From contig NZ_CP107905.1 of NCBI RefSeq assembly GCF_036014015.1, positions 9,982,001 to 10,046,000 on the forward strand: a stretch of 64,000 nucleotides of DNA, read 5' to 3'. Both the position numbers and the translations under genes were made by a program. The notes beneath the pieces were generated by a model. It was given only the letters and a program-made list of their open reading frames with translations. It was not told the DNA's origin and searched no databases. This document shows positions 31,878 through 41,342 of the stretch, one piece after another; position 1 is the first letter of the stretch; each line of letters starts with the position of its first letter. Origin of the DNA: Streptomyces sp. NBC_00457 (GTDB lineage Bacteria; Actinomycetota; Actinomycetes; Streptomycetales; Streptomycetaceae).

Positions 31878-34157
31878 TCACTTCTTCGACTTCGACCGCG
31901 GCCCGACGGGCACGTTCAGGGGCCGTGCCAGACCGACCACGCCCTCGTCCAGGCGCTGCAGATGGCGCAGCACGCGGTCGGTGACCCGGCCGAACCGGGG
32001 AGTGCCGGGGATGTCGGGCTCCAGCAGCGAGGCGATGCTCGGCCCGGTCTCGACCTCGGCGGTGCTGTGCTCGTCCGCGACCTGCCCGGCGATGGCCTCG
32101 ATGTTGTGCGCGATCCGCCGTCCGGCCCGGCGCAGCCGGGGGTCCGCCGCGATCGACGGATGGGTGGGCAGGAGTTCGGCGGTCGCGGCCAGCGCCCGCG
32201 CGTGGTACGCGCAGGTCTCCAGGAGCGCCACCACATAGCGCGCGGTGTCGCGTCGCGTCCGCAGGGGCGTGATCGGATGGGTGAGCGGCTGCGTGGCCGC
32301 GCTCAGATCGGCCAGCGCCTCGTCCAGGTCGCGCGCCTTGTCCAGCAGATCGACCTCCGGCCCGCCGCTGAGCTGGTCGATGGCGGCCTCGGCGACCTCG
32401 CCGAGCCGCTCCAGCACCGTCTTCAGCAGGTCGTTCGTACGACGGTCCGTGCGGACCGGCAGCACCAGCGCCGCCGCGACGATCCCGCAGGCCGCGCCGA
32501 GCGCCGTCTCCTCCACGCGCAGCAGCAGCACCGAGAGGCTGTAGGTGTGCAGCAGGGTGTAGAGCAGGCCGAGTGCCGCGGTGACGAAGAACGACATCAG
32601 CGTGTACGACAGCGGCGCCGTGTAGAACATCGCGAAGATGCACAGCAGCACCAGCGCGAACGCGGGCCAGGTGTGTCCGGCGACGAGGCCCGCGAGCACG
32701 ATCCCGGCCACGACGCCGAGCACGGTCCCCAGGAGCCGGCGGTAGCCCTTGACCAGGATCTCGCCCGTCGACGCCGTGTTGATGAAGACGATCCAGCAGG
32801 TCAGCACCGCCCAGTACCAGCGCTGGCTGGAGAGCAGCTCGCCCCCGGCGATGGCGAGCGCCGAGCCGACGGCCACCTGCACGGCCGCCCGTGTCGTGGG
32901 GCGGCGCAGCCCTGTTTCCGTCGGCTCGCTCTCCTCGGCGCCGGTGATGGCCGCGTCCTCGGCGTCGAGTTCCTCGCGTGAACGGGCCGTCGCCGGGGTG
33001 TCGTCCGACTCGTCCTGCGGGCCGTCGAGGGCGATCCGCAGCCCGAGGACCGCGCGGGCACTCTCGCCGATGCCGCGGAAGACGTCCTGGACGGCGGGCG
33101 GCGCGGGCGGCAGGTTCTCCTCCTCGCGGTAGCCGAGCAGGCGGTTGCGCACGTGGGACAGCCCCGTACCGGTGTCCTGGGAGACCGGCCGCAGCACCAG
33201 CAGCCGGAGCGCGTCCAGGTCGCGCCGCAGTGTGGCGGTCGCCTCGTCGCGCACCGGAAGAGGGCTGCCCGTCGGGGCGGGCGCGCCCGGCAGATGCAGG
33301 GTGAGCGTGTCCGCCCGCTCGGCGCTGCGCGCGGTCAGCAGCAACAGGCCGAGCCGTTCGGCGGCGATCTCGGCGTCCGCGACCCGGCGTTGCAGCAGCC
33401 GCGCCACCGTCTCGTCGGACGTCCCGTCGTCGAGCCGGCCCTGGATCAGCATGGCCGTCTCGTGCAGCCGCGCCGTGCCGTCGCGTACGTCCTCCAGCGC
33501 CTTGTCGACGTCGTCGGGGCCCGCGTCCAGCAGGTCGAGCTGGGCGGACACGAGCCGGGCCAGCCGGGCGCGGAACGCCTCCCGCAGCCGCTCCAGCGTC
33601 CCCGCCGCCGTCTGCGGCACCACCACGAAACGCATGGCGGCGCTGCACAGGAAGGCGACGACGATCGCCCCGTACAGCTCGGGCAGGGCCGAGACGGTGG
33701 CGCCGACGAACAGGGACAGGAAGTACACCTGGAAGCCGATCAGCCCGAGCGCGGTGCCCCGGTCGCCGAACCTGCGCACATACACACCGGCGAAGACCAG
33801 CATGACGAAGAAGACGTCACCGGCCGCCACATGGGAGTGCAGCAGCGCCCCCAGACTCACGGCGGCCAGCGCCACCGGCAGGCCCAGCGCGAGCGTGACG
33901 GCCTGCGGGGCGCGCTGCTTCTCCCGGATGGCGAAGGTGGCGACCATCGCCGCCATGGCTCCCGCGACCAGATGGGTCACGTCGGACCCGAACAGGGCGA
34001 GCACGGCCAGCGCGAGGGCGATGGCGCCCACCGTCCGCAGTCCCGCGGTCAGTCGCAGCAGGCCGGGGTCGGACGCCGCCGCGAGGTCCCGCAGCCGCGC
34101 CCGGTCCCTTCGTCCCGCTGCTCTCACTCCGCCGTACTCACTCCCGCCGCCTGCCAA
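31878..34157 (-). CDS. FUSC family membrane protein (aromatic-acid-exporter like)
   Basis: 759-aa integral membrane protein with two clusters of membrane helices separated and followed by soluble helical regions. The N-terminal cluster is about residues 35-185 (VGAIALALAVLALFG, FVVVPQTAAGTLE at its end) and the second about 415-555 (YWAVLTCWIVFIN, LLGTVLGVVAGIVLAGLVAG, SFFVTAALGLLYTLL). This is the FUSC/aromatic acid exporter architecture (YccS/AaeB like). Helix-rich cytoplasmic parts may be coiled. Start is uncertain: TTG at 34157 with a GAGG site, or GTG at 34127. Function: possibly efflux of aromatic acids; not proven. Confidence 0.82.
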   Translation of the reverse strand: MAGGGSEYGGVRAAGRRDRARLRDLAAASDPGLLRLTAGLRTVGAIALALAVLALFGSDVTHLVAGAMAAMVATFAIREKQRAPQAVTLALGLPVALAAVSLGALLHSHVAAGDVFFVMLVFAGVYVRRFGDRGTALGLIGFQVYFLSLFVGATVSALPELYGAIVVAFLCSAAMRFVVVPQTAAGTLERLREAFRARLARLVSAQLDLLDAGPDDVDKALEDVRDGTARLHETAMLIQGRLDDGTSDETVARLLQRRVADAEIAAERLGLLLLTARSAERADTLTLHLPGAPAPTGSPLPVRDEATATLRRDLDALRLLVLRPVSQDTGTGLSHVRNRLLGYREEENLPPAPPAVQDVFRGIGESARAVLGLRIALDGPQDESDDTPATARSREELDAEDAAITGAEESEPTETGLRRPTTRAAVQVAVGSALAIAGGELLSSQRWYWAVLTCWIVFINTASTGEILVKGYRRLLGTVLGVVAGIVLAGLVAGHTWPAFALVLLCIFAMFYTAPLSYTLMSFFVTAALGLLYTLLHTYSLSVLLLRVEETALGAACGIVAAALVLPVRTDRRTNDLLKTVLERLGEVAEAAIDQLSGGPEVDLLDKARDLDEALADLSAATQPLTHPITPLRTRRDTARYVVALLETCAYHARALAATAELLPTHPSIAADPRLRRAGRRIAHNIEAIAGQVADEHSTAEVETGPSIASLLEPDIPGTPRFGRVTDRVLRHLQRLDEGVVGLARPLNVPVGPRSKSKK

Positions 34158-34223
34158 GATCAGGCCTCAGCATCGCACGCCGGGCCCACGCTCAGGAGAG
34201 CCGGTCGGCCACGTGCGGCGGCG

Positions 34224-35591
34224 TCACTGGTCCTGCCGGTCCGTGCCGTCGACGTGCGCCCGTACCTGTTCTGGCGTCAGATACGAGTGGATGTACTCGA
34301 AGTCATGCAGCTTGGCGGGCTTGCGGGACTGGAAGCCGGTGCGCACGAAGTCGTCGCCGGCGAGCGCGTTGAGCACCCAGTTCGTCATGACCCGCGTCTT
34401 GGCGACGTTGGTGCGCAGCGCCGACCAGTGGTAGCCGCGGGCCACCGCCTGCGCGGGCACGCCCCGCAGTTCGATGCCGAGCGGCTTGGACACGGCATCC
34501 TTGCCGCCGAGGTCGACGACGAGGCCGAGGTCCTTGTGGACGTACGGCACCATCGGCTGGTTGCGCAGCGTCGCGAGGACGTTCTCGGCGACCCGCTTTC
34601 CCTGGCGCATGGCGTGCTGTGCGGTCGGCGGGCAGACCGTGCCCTCCTCGTCCTTGGCCTTGTCGGGCACCGCGGCCGCGTCGCCGAGCGCGAAGACACC
34701 GTCGTGGCCGGGCAGGTTCATCTCGGCGGTGACCGCGAGCCGCCCCCGGACCGTCTCCGCGCCGAGGGTGGCGATGAGCGGGCTGGCGACCACGCCGGCG
34801 GTCCAGATCAGCGTGCGGGTGGGGATCACGCGCCCGTCGGTGAACGTGACTTCCTCGGGTCCCGCCTTGTCGATGGAGACACCGAGGGAGATCTCGATCC
34901 CGCGCCTGCCCAGGATCTCCTGGGCGCTGCGGCCGAGCTTGTCGCCCAGCTCGGGCATCAGCTTCGGCGCGATGTCGATCAGATGCCACTTGATCAGCGC
35001 CGGGTCGATGCGGGGATAGCGCTTGACGGCGGCGTGGGTGAGGCGCTGGAGGCAGGCGGCGGTCTCGGTGCCCGCGTATCCGCCGCCGACGACCACGAAC
35101 TGCAGCCGCGCGGCACGTTCGGCGGGATCCTGGCTGGCGTCGGCGAGGTCCAGCTGGGAGATGACGTGGTCGCGGATGTAGGCGGCCTCGGCGAGGGTCT
35201 TCATGCCGAACGCGTGGTCCGTGAGCCCGGGGATGTCGAAGGTGCGGGTGACGCTGCCGGGTGCCAGCACGATGTAGTCGTACGGCTCGTCGACGATCTG
35301 GCCGTTGATGGTGCGGATGACGCACACCTTGGCCTTGAGGTCGACGCCTATCGCGCCGCCCGGGATGATCCGGGTGCGGTACTTCTTGCTGCGGCGCAGC
35401 GATACGGCGATCGACTGCGGCGTCAGTACGCCGGAGGCGACCTGGGGCAACAGCGGCAGATAGAGCTGGTAGGCGAACGGCGTCACCAGGGTGACGTCGG
35501 CCTCGTCGGGGGCGAGTTTGCGTTCCAGGCGGCGTACGCACGCCACTCCGGCGAAACCTGCGCCAACCACCAGGATCCTGGGTCGTGTCAC
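34224..35591 (-). CDS. ndh: Type-II NADH:quinone oxidoreductase (NDH-2)
   Basis: 455-aa flavoprotein that passes electrons from NADH to the quinone pool without pumping protons, bound to the inner membrane face. FAD motif ILVVGAGFAGVACVRRLE at the N-terminus, NADH-binding motif FVVVGGGYAGTETAACLQ near 170, FAD contact GVFALGDAAAVPDKA near 310 and quinone-side motif CPPTAQHAMRQGKRVAENV. The C-terminal segment (KPLGIELRGVPAQAVARGYHW) fits NDH-2 membrane anchoring. GTG start at 35591. A divergent promoter region separates it from the secreted protein gene. Confidence 0.9.
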   Translation of the reverse strand: MTRPRILVVGAGFAGVACVRRLERKLAPDEADVTLVTPFAYQLYLPLLPQVASGVLTPQSIAVSLRRSKKYRTRIIPGGAIGVDLKAKVCVIRTINGQIVDEPYDYIVLAPGSVTRTFDIPGLTDHAFGMKTLAEAAYIRDHVISQLDLADASQDPAERAARLQFVVVGGGYAGTETAACLQRLTHAAVKRYPRIDPALIKWHLIDIAPKLMPELGDKLGRSAQEILGRRGIEISLGVSIDKAGPEEVTFTDGRVIPTRTLIWTAGVVASPLIATLGAETVRGRLAVTAEMNLPGHDGVFALGDAAAVPDKAKDEEGTVCPPTAQHAMRQGKRVAENVLATLRNQPMVPYVHKDLGLVVDLGGKDAVSKPLGIELRGVPAQAVARGYHWSALRTNVAKTRVMTNWVLNALAGDDFVRTGFQSRKPAKLHDFEYIHSYLTPEQVRAHVDGTDRQDQ

Positions 35592-35746
35592 GGTGTTCCA
35601 TCCCTTCTGCGGCTCCAGGCGGTCCTACTGGACGCGGTTCGTATGCCCCTGGATCACTGGTTCGCACCTCATCGATCCCACCGTGCCTTCAGCCGTTCCG
35701 CCAGCCGGGTGCGGCAGGCAGACGAACGCGTCGATGACCACCATGC

Positions 35747-35776
35747 CCCGCCCGGTGCCCCGGCGCACCGGGCGGG
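35747..35776. other. Strong intergenic hairpin
   Basis: 12-bp perfect inverted repeat (CCCGCCCGGTGC / GCACCGGGCGGG) with a 6-nt loop in the 326-bp gap between the divergent ndh and secreted-protein genes. No T tract follows on either strand. It could be a terminator remnant, an operator or an mRNA structure in a 5' leader. Apart from the promoter listed next, I see nothing else in this gap. Confidence 0.6.
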
Positions 35777-35802
35777 TGTGAATGAGGTGTGTGCGCGAAG
35801 CC

Positions 35803-35832
35803 TTGACCGGGTGATTGGTCTGGTCCTACCGT
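35803..35832 (+). promoter_or_regulatory. Vegetative-type promoter of the secreted-protein gene
   Basis: TTGACC and TACCGT with an 18-bp spacer, about 86 bp before the ATG. The spacer ends with two GGTC copies (TTGGTCTGGTCC), the kind of direct repeat seen in Streptomyces chitinase promoters. A GGAGG ribosome binding site precedes the gene. Confidence 0.5.
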
Positions 35833-35917
35833 CCGAGACGTTCGTTCAGGACAGGGATCGAGATTCACATACATGACTACGTGACTATCTCGATCACCCC
35901 CCACCCCAGGAGGCAGG

Positions 35918-36520
35918 ATGTACCCACGCCTGCGGACGCTCACCGTGACCACCGCGGTGTGCGCCACGTCGTTACTGGCCGTCCCGCATGCCGTCGCCGA
36001 AGTGGAGCCCGGCGGCTGGCAGTCGGTCTCACCCAGCCACACCGTCCAGGAGCGCGGTTGCGGACAGGTCGACGGCCTGACCTTCCGGCTCACCTGCTCG
36101 ACAGCGAGCGGAGACCAACGGGCTGAACGGCGCTACGCCACCTACACCGGCGGCACCCGGCAGTTCGAGGGCTACTTCCGCATCAACGACCTCAGCGGCA
36201 CCAGGATCAGCCTCAAACAGACCTTCCACGAGTCGGGTTCGGGCCCGTACTTCATGCTCGCCGTCGAGCGCGGCGGCCGGCTGTACGCGGTGCACGGCGG
36301 GACCACGCTCTCCAACGCCGGGACCGTCGGCGCGACCGTCCGCGTCAACACCGTCCACGCGGTCGGCGACGAGCACCGCACCTACATCAACGGCTCGCTG
36401 AAGCACAGTTACGACAGCCCCGGCGGAAGCTTCTACGACAAGTTCGGCGCCTACCGCACCAACAGCGGCAACGGAACCGCCACCGTGGAGTGGAGCGGCA
36501 TCCGGTTCTGGCGCAAGTAG
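35918..36520 (+). CDS. Secreted protein of unknown function with a TTA codon
   Basis: 200-aa exported protein: signal peptide MYPRLRTLTVTTAVCATSLL to about AVA (residue 27), then a mature beta-rich domain (FEGYFRINDL, SLKQTFHESG, YFMLAVERGG, GTATVEWSGIRFW) reminiscent of a jelly-roll/concanavalin-like fold as in some polysaccharide lyases. Codon 19 (35972-35974) is TTA, so bldA should be needed. I cannot assign an enzyme. The ATG has a GGAGG site. Followed by another exported protein gene 14 bp downstream. Confidence 0.75.
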   Translation: MYPRLRTLTVTTAVCATSLLAVPHAVAEVEPGGWQSVSPSHTVQERGCGQVDGLTFRLTCSTASGDQRAERRYATYTGGTRQFEGYFRINDLSGTRISLKQTFHESGSGPYFMLAVERGGRLYAVHGGTTLSNAGTVGATVRVNTVHAVGDEHRTYINGSLKHSYDSPGGSFYDKFGAYRTNSGNGTATVEWSGIRFWRK

Positions 36521-36534
36521 GCGCACGCAGTCGT

Positions 36535-37095
36535 ATGCCCAGGACGTCACGTATCGCGGTGCCGGCAGCGCTGTTCCTGGCGCTGTCGGCCTGCGCGACC
36601 CACGCGCCAGAACCCGACCGGCCGCTGAAGGCCGCCCTCACGACGCCCACCGACGCCGTCCTGACCTGGCACGACGACCGGCCCGGCGTCGCCGGCCACG
36701 TCCTGGAGTTCGCCACCGAGGAGGACGGCCCGTACACCGTTCTGCAGTACCTGCCCCGGCAGGTGACGACCTACCGGCACCCAGATCTCATACCGCACAC
36801 GACGTTCCACTACCGGCTGCGGTCCTATAGCGGTCCCACCTCCGCACCGGCCCGCGCCGACCGCACGGACAGCATCCGCTTCACCTGGACCGACGAGTCG
36901 GACGACGAGGACGGCTTCCTGCTGGAGATCCGCGGAAAGGGCGCCACCCGATACGAACCGATCGCCGTGCTCGATCCGGACGTCACCTCGACCGAACTGG
37001 CCACCCTGCCCGGTGAGAAACGCGCCTCGTACCGGATCCGGGCCTTCGTCCTCGGTGAGCGGTCCAACGTCGTGCGGCTGACGACGGGGGAGTAG
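36535..37095 (+). CDS. Putative lipoprotein with fibronectin-III-like repeats
   Basis: 186-aa lipoprotein: start MPRTSRIAVPAALFLALSAC gives a lipobox (LSAC). Two beta-sandwich repeats of fibronectin-III type follow (VLTWHDDRPGVAGHVLEFA / TFHYRLRSYSG and IRFTWTDESDDEDGFLLEIR / RASYRIRAFV). Such domains decorate or space extracellular enzymes; here they stand alone. Probably co-transcribed with the preceding secreted protein gene. Convergent with the acyl-CoA ligase gene. Confidence 0.75.
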   Translation: MPRTSRIAVPAALFLALSACATHAPEPDRPLKAALTTPTDAVLTWHDDRPGVAGHVLEFATEEDGPYTVLQYLPRQVTTYRHPDLIPHTTFHYRLRSYSGPTSAPARADRTDSIRFTWTDESDDEDGFLLEIRGKGATRYEPIAVLDPDVTSTELATLPGEKRASYRIRAFVLGERSNVVRLTTGE

Positions 37096-37103
37096 GCGGC
37101 AGC

Positions 37104-39008
37104 TCACCGGAACACGTTGTCCGACTCCTCCCAGCCCGCGGTTTCGTCCGGCGCGGTGCGCCGAAAACTGCGGGAACGCGCCTGGTACATGGCGTCGATC
37201 TCGAACGCGTAGTGCTCGACGATGGCGTCCCGGCGCAGCTTCATCGACGGTGTCAGCAGCCCGTTGGACAGGGCGAACGGCTCCGGCAGCACCCGGAACA
37301 CACGGATGGACTCCGAGCGGGACACGGCGCTGTTGGCCGCCGCCACGGCACGCGCGATCTCCTCCCGCAGCGCGTTCTCCTCCCGGGCGTCCCGGCTCGG
37401 CGTGTCGCTCGGCAGGGCGAGCGCGCCGCGCCAGTGCGCCAGGAACTCCGGGTCCAGGGTGATCAGGGCGCCGACACAGGGCCGGTTGTCGCCGACGACG
37501 ACGGCCTGATGGACCAGGGGATGCATCCGCAGCCGCTGCTCCAGCGGCGCGGGCGCCACGCTCTTGCCGCTGCTGGTGATGATGATGTCCTTCTTGCGGC
37601 CGGTGATCGTCAGATAGCCCTCGGGGTCGAGCCGTCCGATGTCGCCGGTCGCCAGCCAGCCGCCGCGGAGCGCGGCCCGGGTGGCGGCCTCGTTGTTGAC
37701 GTAGCCCTGGAAGACGGAGGGGCCGTGCACCAGGATCTCCCCGTCGTCGGCCACCCGGATGTCCGTGCCCGGCAGTGCCTTCCCCACGGTTCCGGACCGC
37801 TCCCGGCCCAGCGGCTGCATCGTGATGCCGCCGCAGGTCTCCGTGAGGCCGTAGCCGTCGTGGACGTAGATGCCGATGCCCTCGTAGAAGAGGGACAGTT
37901 CGCGGTTGAGCGGTGAGCCGCCCGAGGTCGCGCGGCGTGCCCGGCCGCCCAGCGCCGTTCTGAGCTTGCGGTACACCGTCCGTTCGAACAGCGCGTGTTG
38001 CAGCCGCAGATCGAAGGCCGGCCCCGGTCCCTCGCCGAGCCGCTGCCGTTCGCAGGCCGCGGCGAAGTCCCGTGCCGTGTCGGCCGCCTTCTCGAACAGG
38101 GCGCCACGGCCCGTCTGCTGGGCCGTCCGCAGGAAGTTCTTGTAGATCTTCTCGAAGACCGACGGAACGGCGTAGAAGTACGTCGGCCGGAACGACTGCA
38201 GGGCCGACACGAGTGCCCGCTCGCTGATGTCGGGCTGGTGACCCATCAGGATTCCGCCGCGCAGACACAGGCCCTGGATCATGAGGCCGTAGACGTGCGA
38301 GAACGGCAGGAAGGCGAGGACGGACGGCTGCTCTCCCGGCGGTGCCGCCGTGTGGCCCCAGCCCGCGAGCAGCGTGTCGCAGGGGCTCGCCAGCCCGCGG
38401 TGGGTCAGCGCGCACCCGAGCGGATGCCCCGACGTGCCGGACGTGTAGGCGACGACCGCCGTGGAGTCCGGCATCACGATGCGGCGCAGTGAGTCGACCG
38501 TGGCCAGCGGGATGAACGCGCCCCGTTCCGTCAGCTGGTCCAGCGCCCCCGCGTCCAACTGCCAGACGTGGCGCAGCAGCGGCAGCCCCGTGCACACGGA
38601 GCCGACGGTCATGATGGCCTGCTCGTCCTCCACGACCATGGCCACGCAGGCGGAGTCCCGCAGGATCCACTCGATCTGGTCGCGCGACGCCGTCGGATAG
38701 ATCGGCACGACCTCGGCGCCCACCGCCCACAGGGCGTAGCTGAGCACCGACCACTCGTACCGGGTGCACGCCATGATCGCCACGCGGTTGCCCGGCAGGA
38801 TTCCGCACGCGACAAGCCCCTTGGCCACGTCGACCACTTCGTCGCGGAGTTCGACGGCGGTCACCTCCTCCCAGACCTCGGAGGTGGGGTGGGAGCGGCG
38901 CGCGAGCACCGGGAGGGTGGGCCGGAGGTCGGCTGTCTCGAAGATGCTGTCGGCGAGTCCGCCGGTCATGGGCGTGGTGGTCGGTGGAGCGAGGGCGAAG
39001 TCGCGCAT
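37104..39008 (-). CDS. Long-chain fatty-acid-CoA ligase (AMP-forming)
   Basis: 634-aa ANL-superfamily enzyme. It would activate a fatty acid with ATP to an acyl-adenylate and then transfer it to CoA. Landmarks: P-loop YTSGTSGHPLG (residues about 195-206), DGYGLTETCGG (A5), GWLATGDIGRLDPEGYLTITGRKKDIIITSSGKSVAP (A7-A8). The P-loop normally reads TSGTTGxPKG: the lysine is Leu here, though the catalytic lysine of motif A10 (PSMKLRRDAI region) is kept. The start at 39008 has an AGGAGC site. Alone between an exported protein gene and glgB. Confidence 0.85.
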   Translation of the reverse strand: MRDFALAPPTTTPMTGGLADSIFETADLRPTLPVLARRSHPTSEVWEEVTAVELRDEVVDVAKGLVACGILPGNRVAIMACTRYEWSVLSYALWAVGAEVVPIYPTASRDQIEWILRDSACVAMVVEDEQAIMTVGSVCTGLPLLRHVWQLDAGALDQLTERGAFIPLATVDSLRRIVMPDSTAVVAYTSGTSGHPLGCALTHRGLASPCDTLLAGWGHTAAPPGEQPSVLAFLPFSHVYGLMIQGLCLRGGILMGHQPDISERALVSALQSFRPTYFYAVPSVFEKIYKNFLRTAQQTGRGALFEKAADTARDFAAACERQRLGEGPGPAFDLRLQHALFERTVYRKLRTALGGRARRATSGGSPLNRELSLFYEGIGIYVHDGYGLTETCGGITMQPLGRERSGTVGKALPGTDIRVADDGEILVHGPSVFQGYVNNEAATRAALRGGWLATGDIGRLDPEGYLTITGRKKDIIITSSGKSVAPAPLEQRLRMHPLVHQAVVVGDNRPCVGALITLDPEFLAHWRGALALPSDTPSRDAREENALREEIARAVAAANSAVSRSESIRVFRVLPEPFALSNGLLTPSMKLRRDAIVEHYAFEIDAMYQARSRSFRRTAPDETAGWEESDNVFR

Positions 39009-39133
39009 GCGCTGCTCCTGCTGCTGTGTACGGGCTGTGACTTCGCCGACGAGCACGGTTATCGGCGGCCTCGAATCTAGCCCAGGTGACAGCCTGTGGT
39101 GCCGGGAACGGAGAAGTCGCCTCCGCCCGAGCG

Positions 39134-41338
39134 TCACACGGTGTACGGCGTCAACCACACCGTGGCCAGCGGCGGCAGCGTGATCCGGAGGTGTCCGTCC
39201 TCCGGTGTGATCGGGCCGGGGTTGGTGACGTCGCTGCCGCCGTACTTCGCCGCGTCCGTGTTGAGGCTTTCGTGCCAGGCGGGGACGGTGTCGGGGACGC
39301 CGAGGCGGTAGTCGTGGCGGACGACGGGGGAGAAGTTGGAGACGGACAGGAGAGGGGTGCCCTTCGCGTCGTACCTCAGGAAGGCGAAGACGTTGTCCTC
39401 CCATGCGTCCCCGATGACCCATTGGAAGCCGGACGGTTCGGTGTCGCGCTGCCACAGGGACGGGGTCGCCCGGTAGATCGTGTTGAGGTCGCGGACCAGG
39501 TCGCGCACGCCTCGGTGGTCGGCCTCCGCGCTGTACTCAGGATCCAGCAGCCACCAGTCGGGGCCGTGCGCCTCGGACCATTCGGCGCCCTGGGCGAACT
39601 CCTGGCCCATGAAGAGGAGTTGTTTGCCGGGGTGGGCCCACATGAAGCCGAGGTACGCACGGTGGTTGGCGCGCTGCTGCCACCAGTCGCCGGGCATCTT
39701 CGAGACCAGAGCCTGCTTGCCGTGGACGACCTCGTCGTGCGAGATGGGCAGGACGTAGTTCTCGCTGTACGCGTAGACCATCGAGAAGGTCATCTCGTTG
39801 TGGTGGTACTTGCGGTGGACCGGCTCGTGCGCGATGTAGCCCAGCGAGTCGTGCATCCAGCCCATGTTCCACTTCAGGCCGAAGCCCAGGCCGCCGCTGT
39901 CGGTCGGCCGCGTCACCCCGTCCCACGCCGTCGACTCCTCGGCGATCATCACGACCCCCGGCGCTCGCCGGTACACGGTCGCGTTCATCTCCCGCAGAAA
40001 CGCCACCGCGTCCAGATCCTCCCGCCCTCCGTACACATTGGGCGTCCACTGACCGGAGTCACGCGAGTAGTCGAGGTAGAGCATGGAGGCGACGGCGTCC
40101 ACCCGCAGCCCATCGATGTGGAACTCCTCGCACCAGTACACGGCGTTGGCGACAAGGAAGTTGCGCACCTCGGTGCGCCCGAAGTCGAACTCGTACGTCC
40201 CCCAGTCCGGATGCTCGGCCCGCCGGTCGTCTCCCGGCTCGTACAGCGCGTCCCCGTCGAAGCGGGCCAACGCCCAGTCGTCCTTGGGGAAATGTGCGGG
40301 CACCCAGTCCATGATCACGCCGATGCCGGCCCGGTGCAGGGCGTCCACCAGGTACTTGAAGTCGTCGGGGGAGCCGAGGCGGGAGGTGGGGGCGTAGTAC
40401 GACGTGACCTGGTAGCCCCAGGAGCCGCCGAAGGGGTGTTCCATGACCGGCATCAGCTCGACATGGGTGAAGCCGAGGTCCTTGACGTAGTCCGGTAGCT
40501 CCTCGGCCAGTTGACGGTACGTCAGCCCGGGCCGCCAGGACGGCAGGTGCACCTCGTACACGGAGAACGGCGCCACATGCACGGGCACGTCCCCGCGCCG
40601 CGCCAGCCACTTGGAGTCGCCCCACTCGTAGTCGGACGCCGTCACCACTGAGGCCGTGTTCGGCGGGACCTCCGCACGGCGGGCCATCGGGTCGGCCTTG
40701 AGGAAGCGGCCACCGTACCGGGAGGTGATCTCAAACTTGTAGCGGGTGCCCTCGCCGATGCCGGGCAGGAACAGCTCCCAGACGCCGGACGAACCGAGGG
40801 ACCGCATGGGGAACGCCGTCCCGTCCCAGCAGGTGAACTCCCCGGCGACGCGCACACCTTGAGCGTTCGGAGCCCAGACCGTGAAGCGGGTGCCGGTGAC
40901 GCCCTGGTGGGTCATCGGCTCGGCGCCCAGCGCCCGCCACAGCTGCTCGTGCCGGCCCTCGCGGATCAGATGCAGGTCGAGATCGCCGAGGGCGGGCAGG
41001 AAGCGGTACGGGTCGTGGACTTCGTACTCATCGTCCTCATAGGCGACCACCAGCGTGTACGACGGAATCGCGTCCAGCGGCAGTACGGCGGAGAAGAGGC
41101 CGTCCCCGTCCGAGGCCAGGCCGGTGCGCCGGCCGTCGATCACAACGCTCACCGCGCGGGCGAACGGACGCAGCGCCCGGAAGGCCACCCCGCCCGGCAC
41201 CGGATGGGCGCCGAGCAGGGCGTGCGGGTCGTGATGGGCGCCGGCCAGGAGGCGCTCACGGTCGGCGGGGTCCAGGGGCGCGGCCGTGGGCGGCAGCGGG
41301 CCGGACGGCTCGGGGAGGGAGGTGTCACGCAGGGCCAC
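39134..41338 (-). CDS. glgB: 1,4-alpha-glucan branching enzyme GlgB
   Basis: 734-aa GH13 branching enzyme that cleaves an alpha-1,4 chain and rejoins it at alpha-1,6. An N-terminal CBM48-like domain ([38 protein letters not shown]), then the catalytic barrel with nucleophile Asp414 ([17 protein letters not shown]), acid/base Glu467 (MIAEEST), and the substrate-contact HDEVVHGK. The N-terminal length matches actinobacterial GlgB. Last gene of the GlgE-pathway operon, next to maltokinase with 4-bp spacing. It turns linear maltosyl chains made by GlgE into branched glucan. Confidence 0.94.
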   Translation of the reverse strand: MALRDTSLPEPSGPLPPTAAPLDPADRERLLAGAHHDPHALLGAHPVPGGVAFRALRPFARAVSVVIDGRRTGLASDGDGLFSAVLPLDAIPSYTLVVAYEDDEYEVHDPYRFLPALGDLDLHLIREGRHEQLWRALGAEPMTHQGVTGTRFTVWAPNAQGVRVAGEFTCWDGTAFPMRSLGSSGVWELFLPGIGEGTRYKFEITSRYGGRFLKADPMARRAEVPPNTASVVTASDYEWGDSKWLARRGDVPVHVAPFSVYEVHLPSWRPGLTYRQLAEELPDYVKDLGFTHVELMPVMEHPFGGSWGYQVTSYYAPTSRLGSPDDFKYLVDALHRAGIGVIMDWVPAHFPKDDWALARFDGDALYEPGDDRRAEHPDWGTYEFDFGRTEVRNFLVANAVYWCEEFHIDGLRVDAVASMLYLDYSRDSGQWTPNVYGGREDLDAVAFLREMNATVYRRAPGVVMIAEESTAWDGVTRPTDSGGLGFGLKWNMGWMHDSLGYIAHEPVHRKYHHNEMTFSMVYAYSENYVLPISHDEVVHGKQALVSKMPGDWWQQRANHRAYLGFMWAHPGKQLLFMGQEFAQGAEWSEAHGPDWWLLDPEYSAEADHRGVRDLVRDLNTIYRATPSLWQRDTEPSGFQWVIGDAWEDNVFAFLRYDAKGTPLLSVSNFSPVVRHDYRLGVPDTVPAWHESLNTDAAKYGGSDVTNPGPITPEDGHLRITLPPLATVWLTPYTV

Positions 41339-41342
41339 GGCT

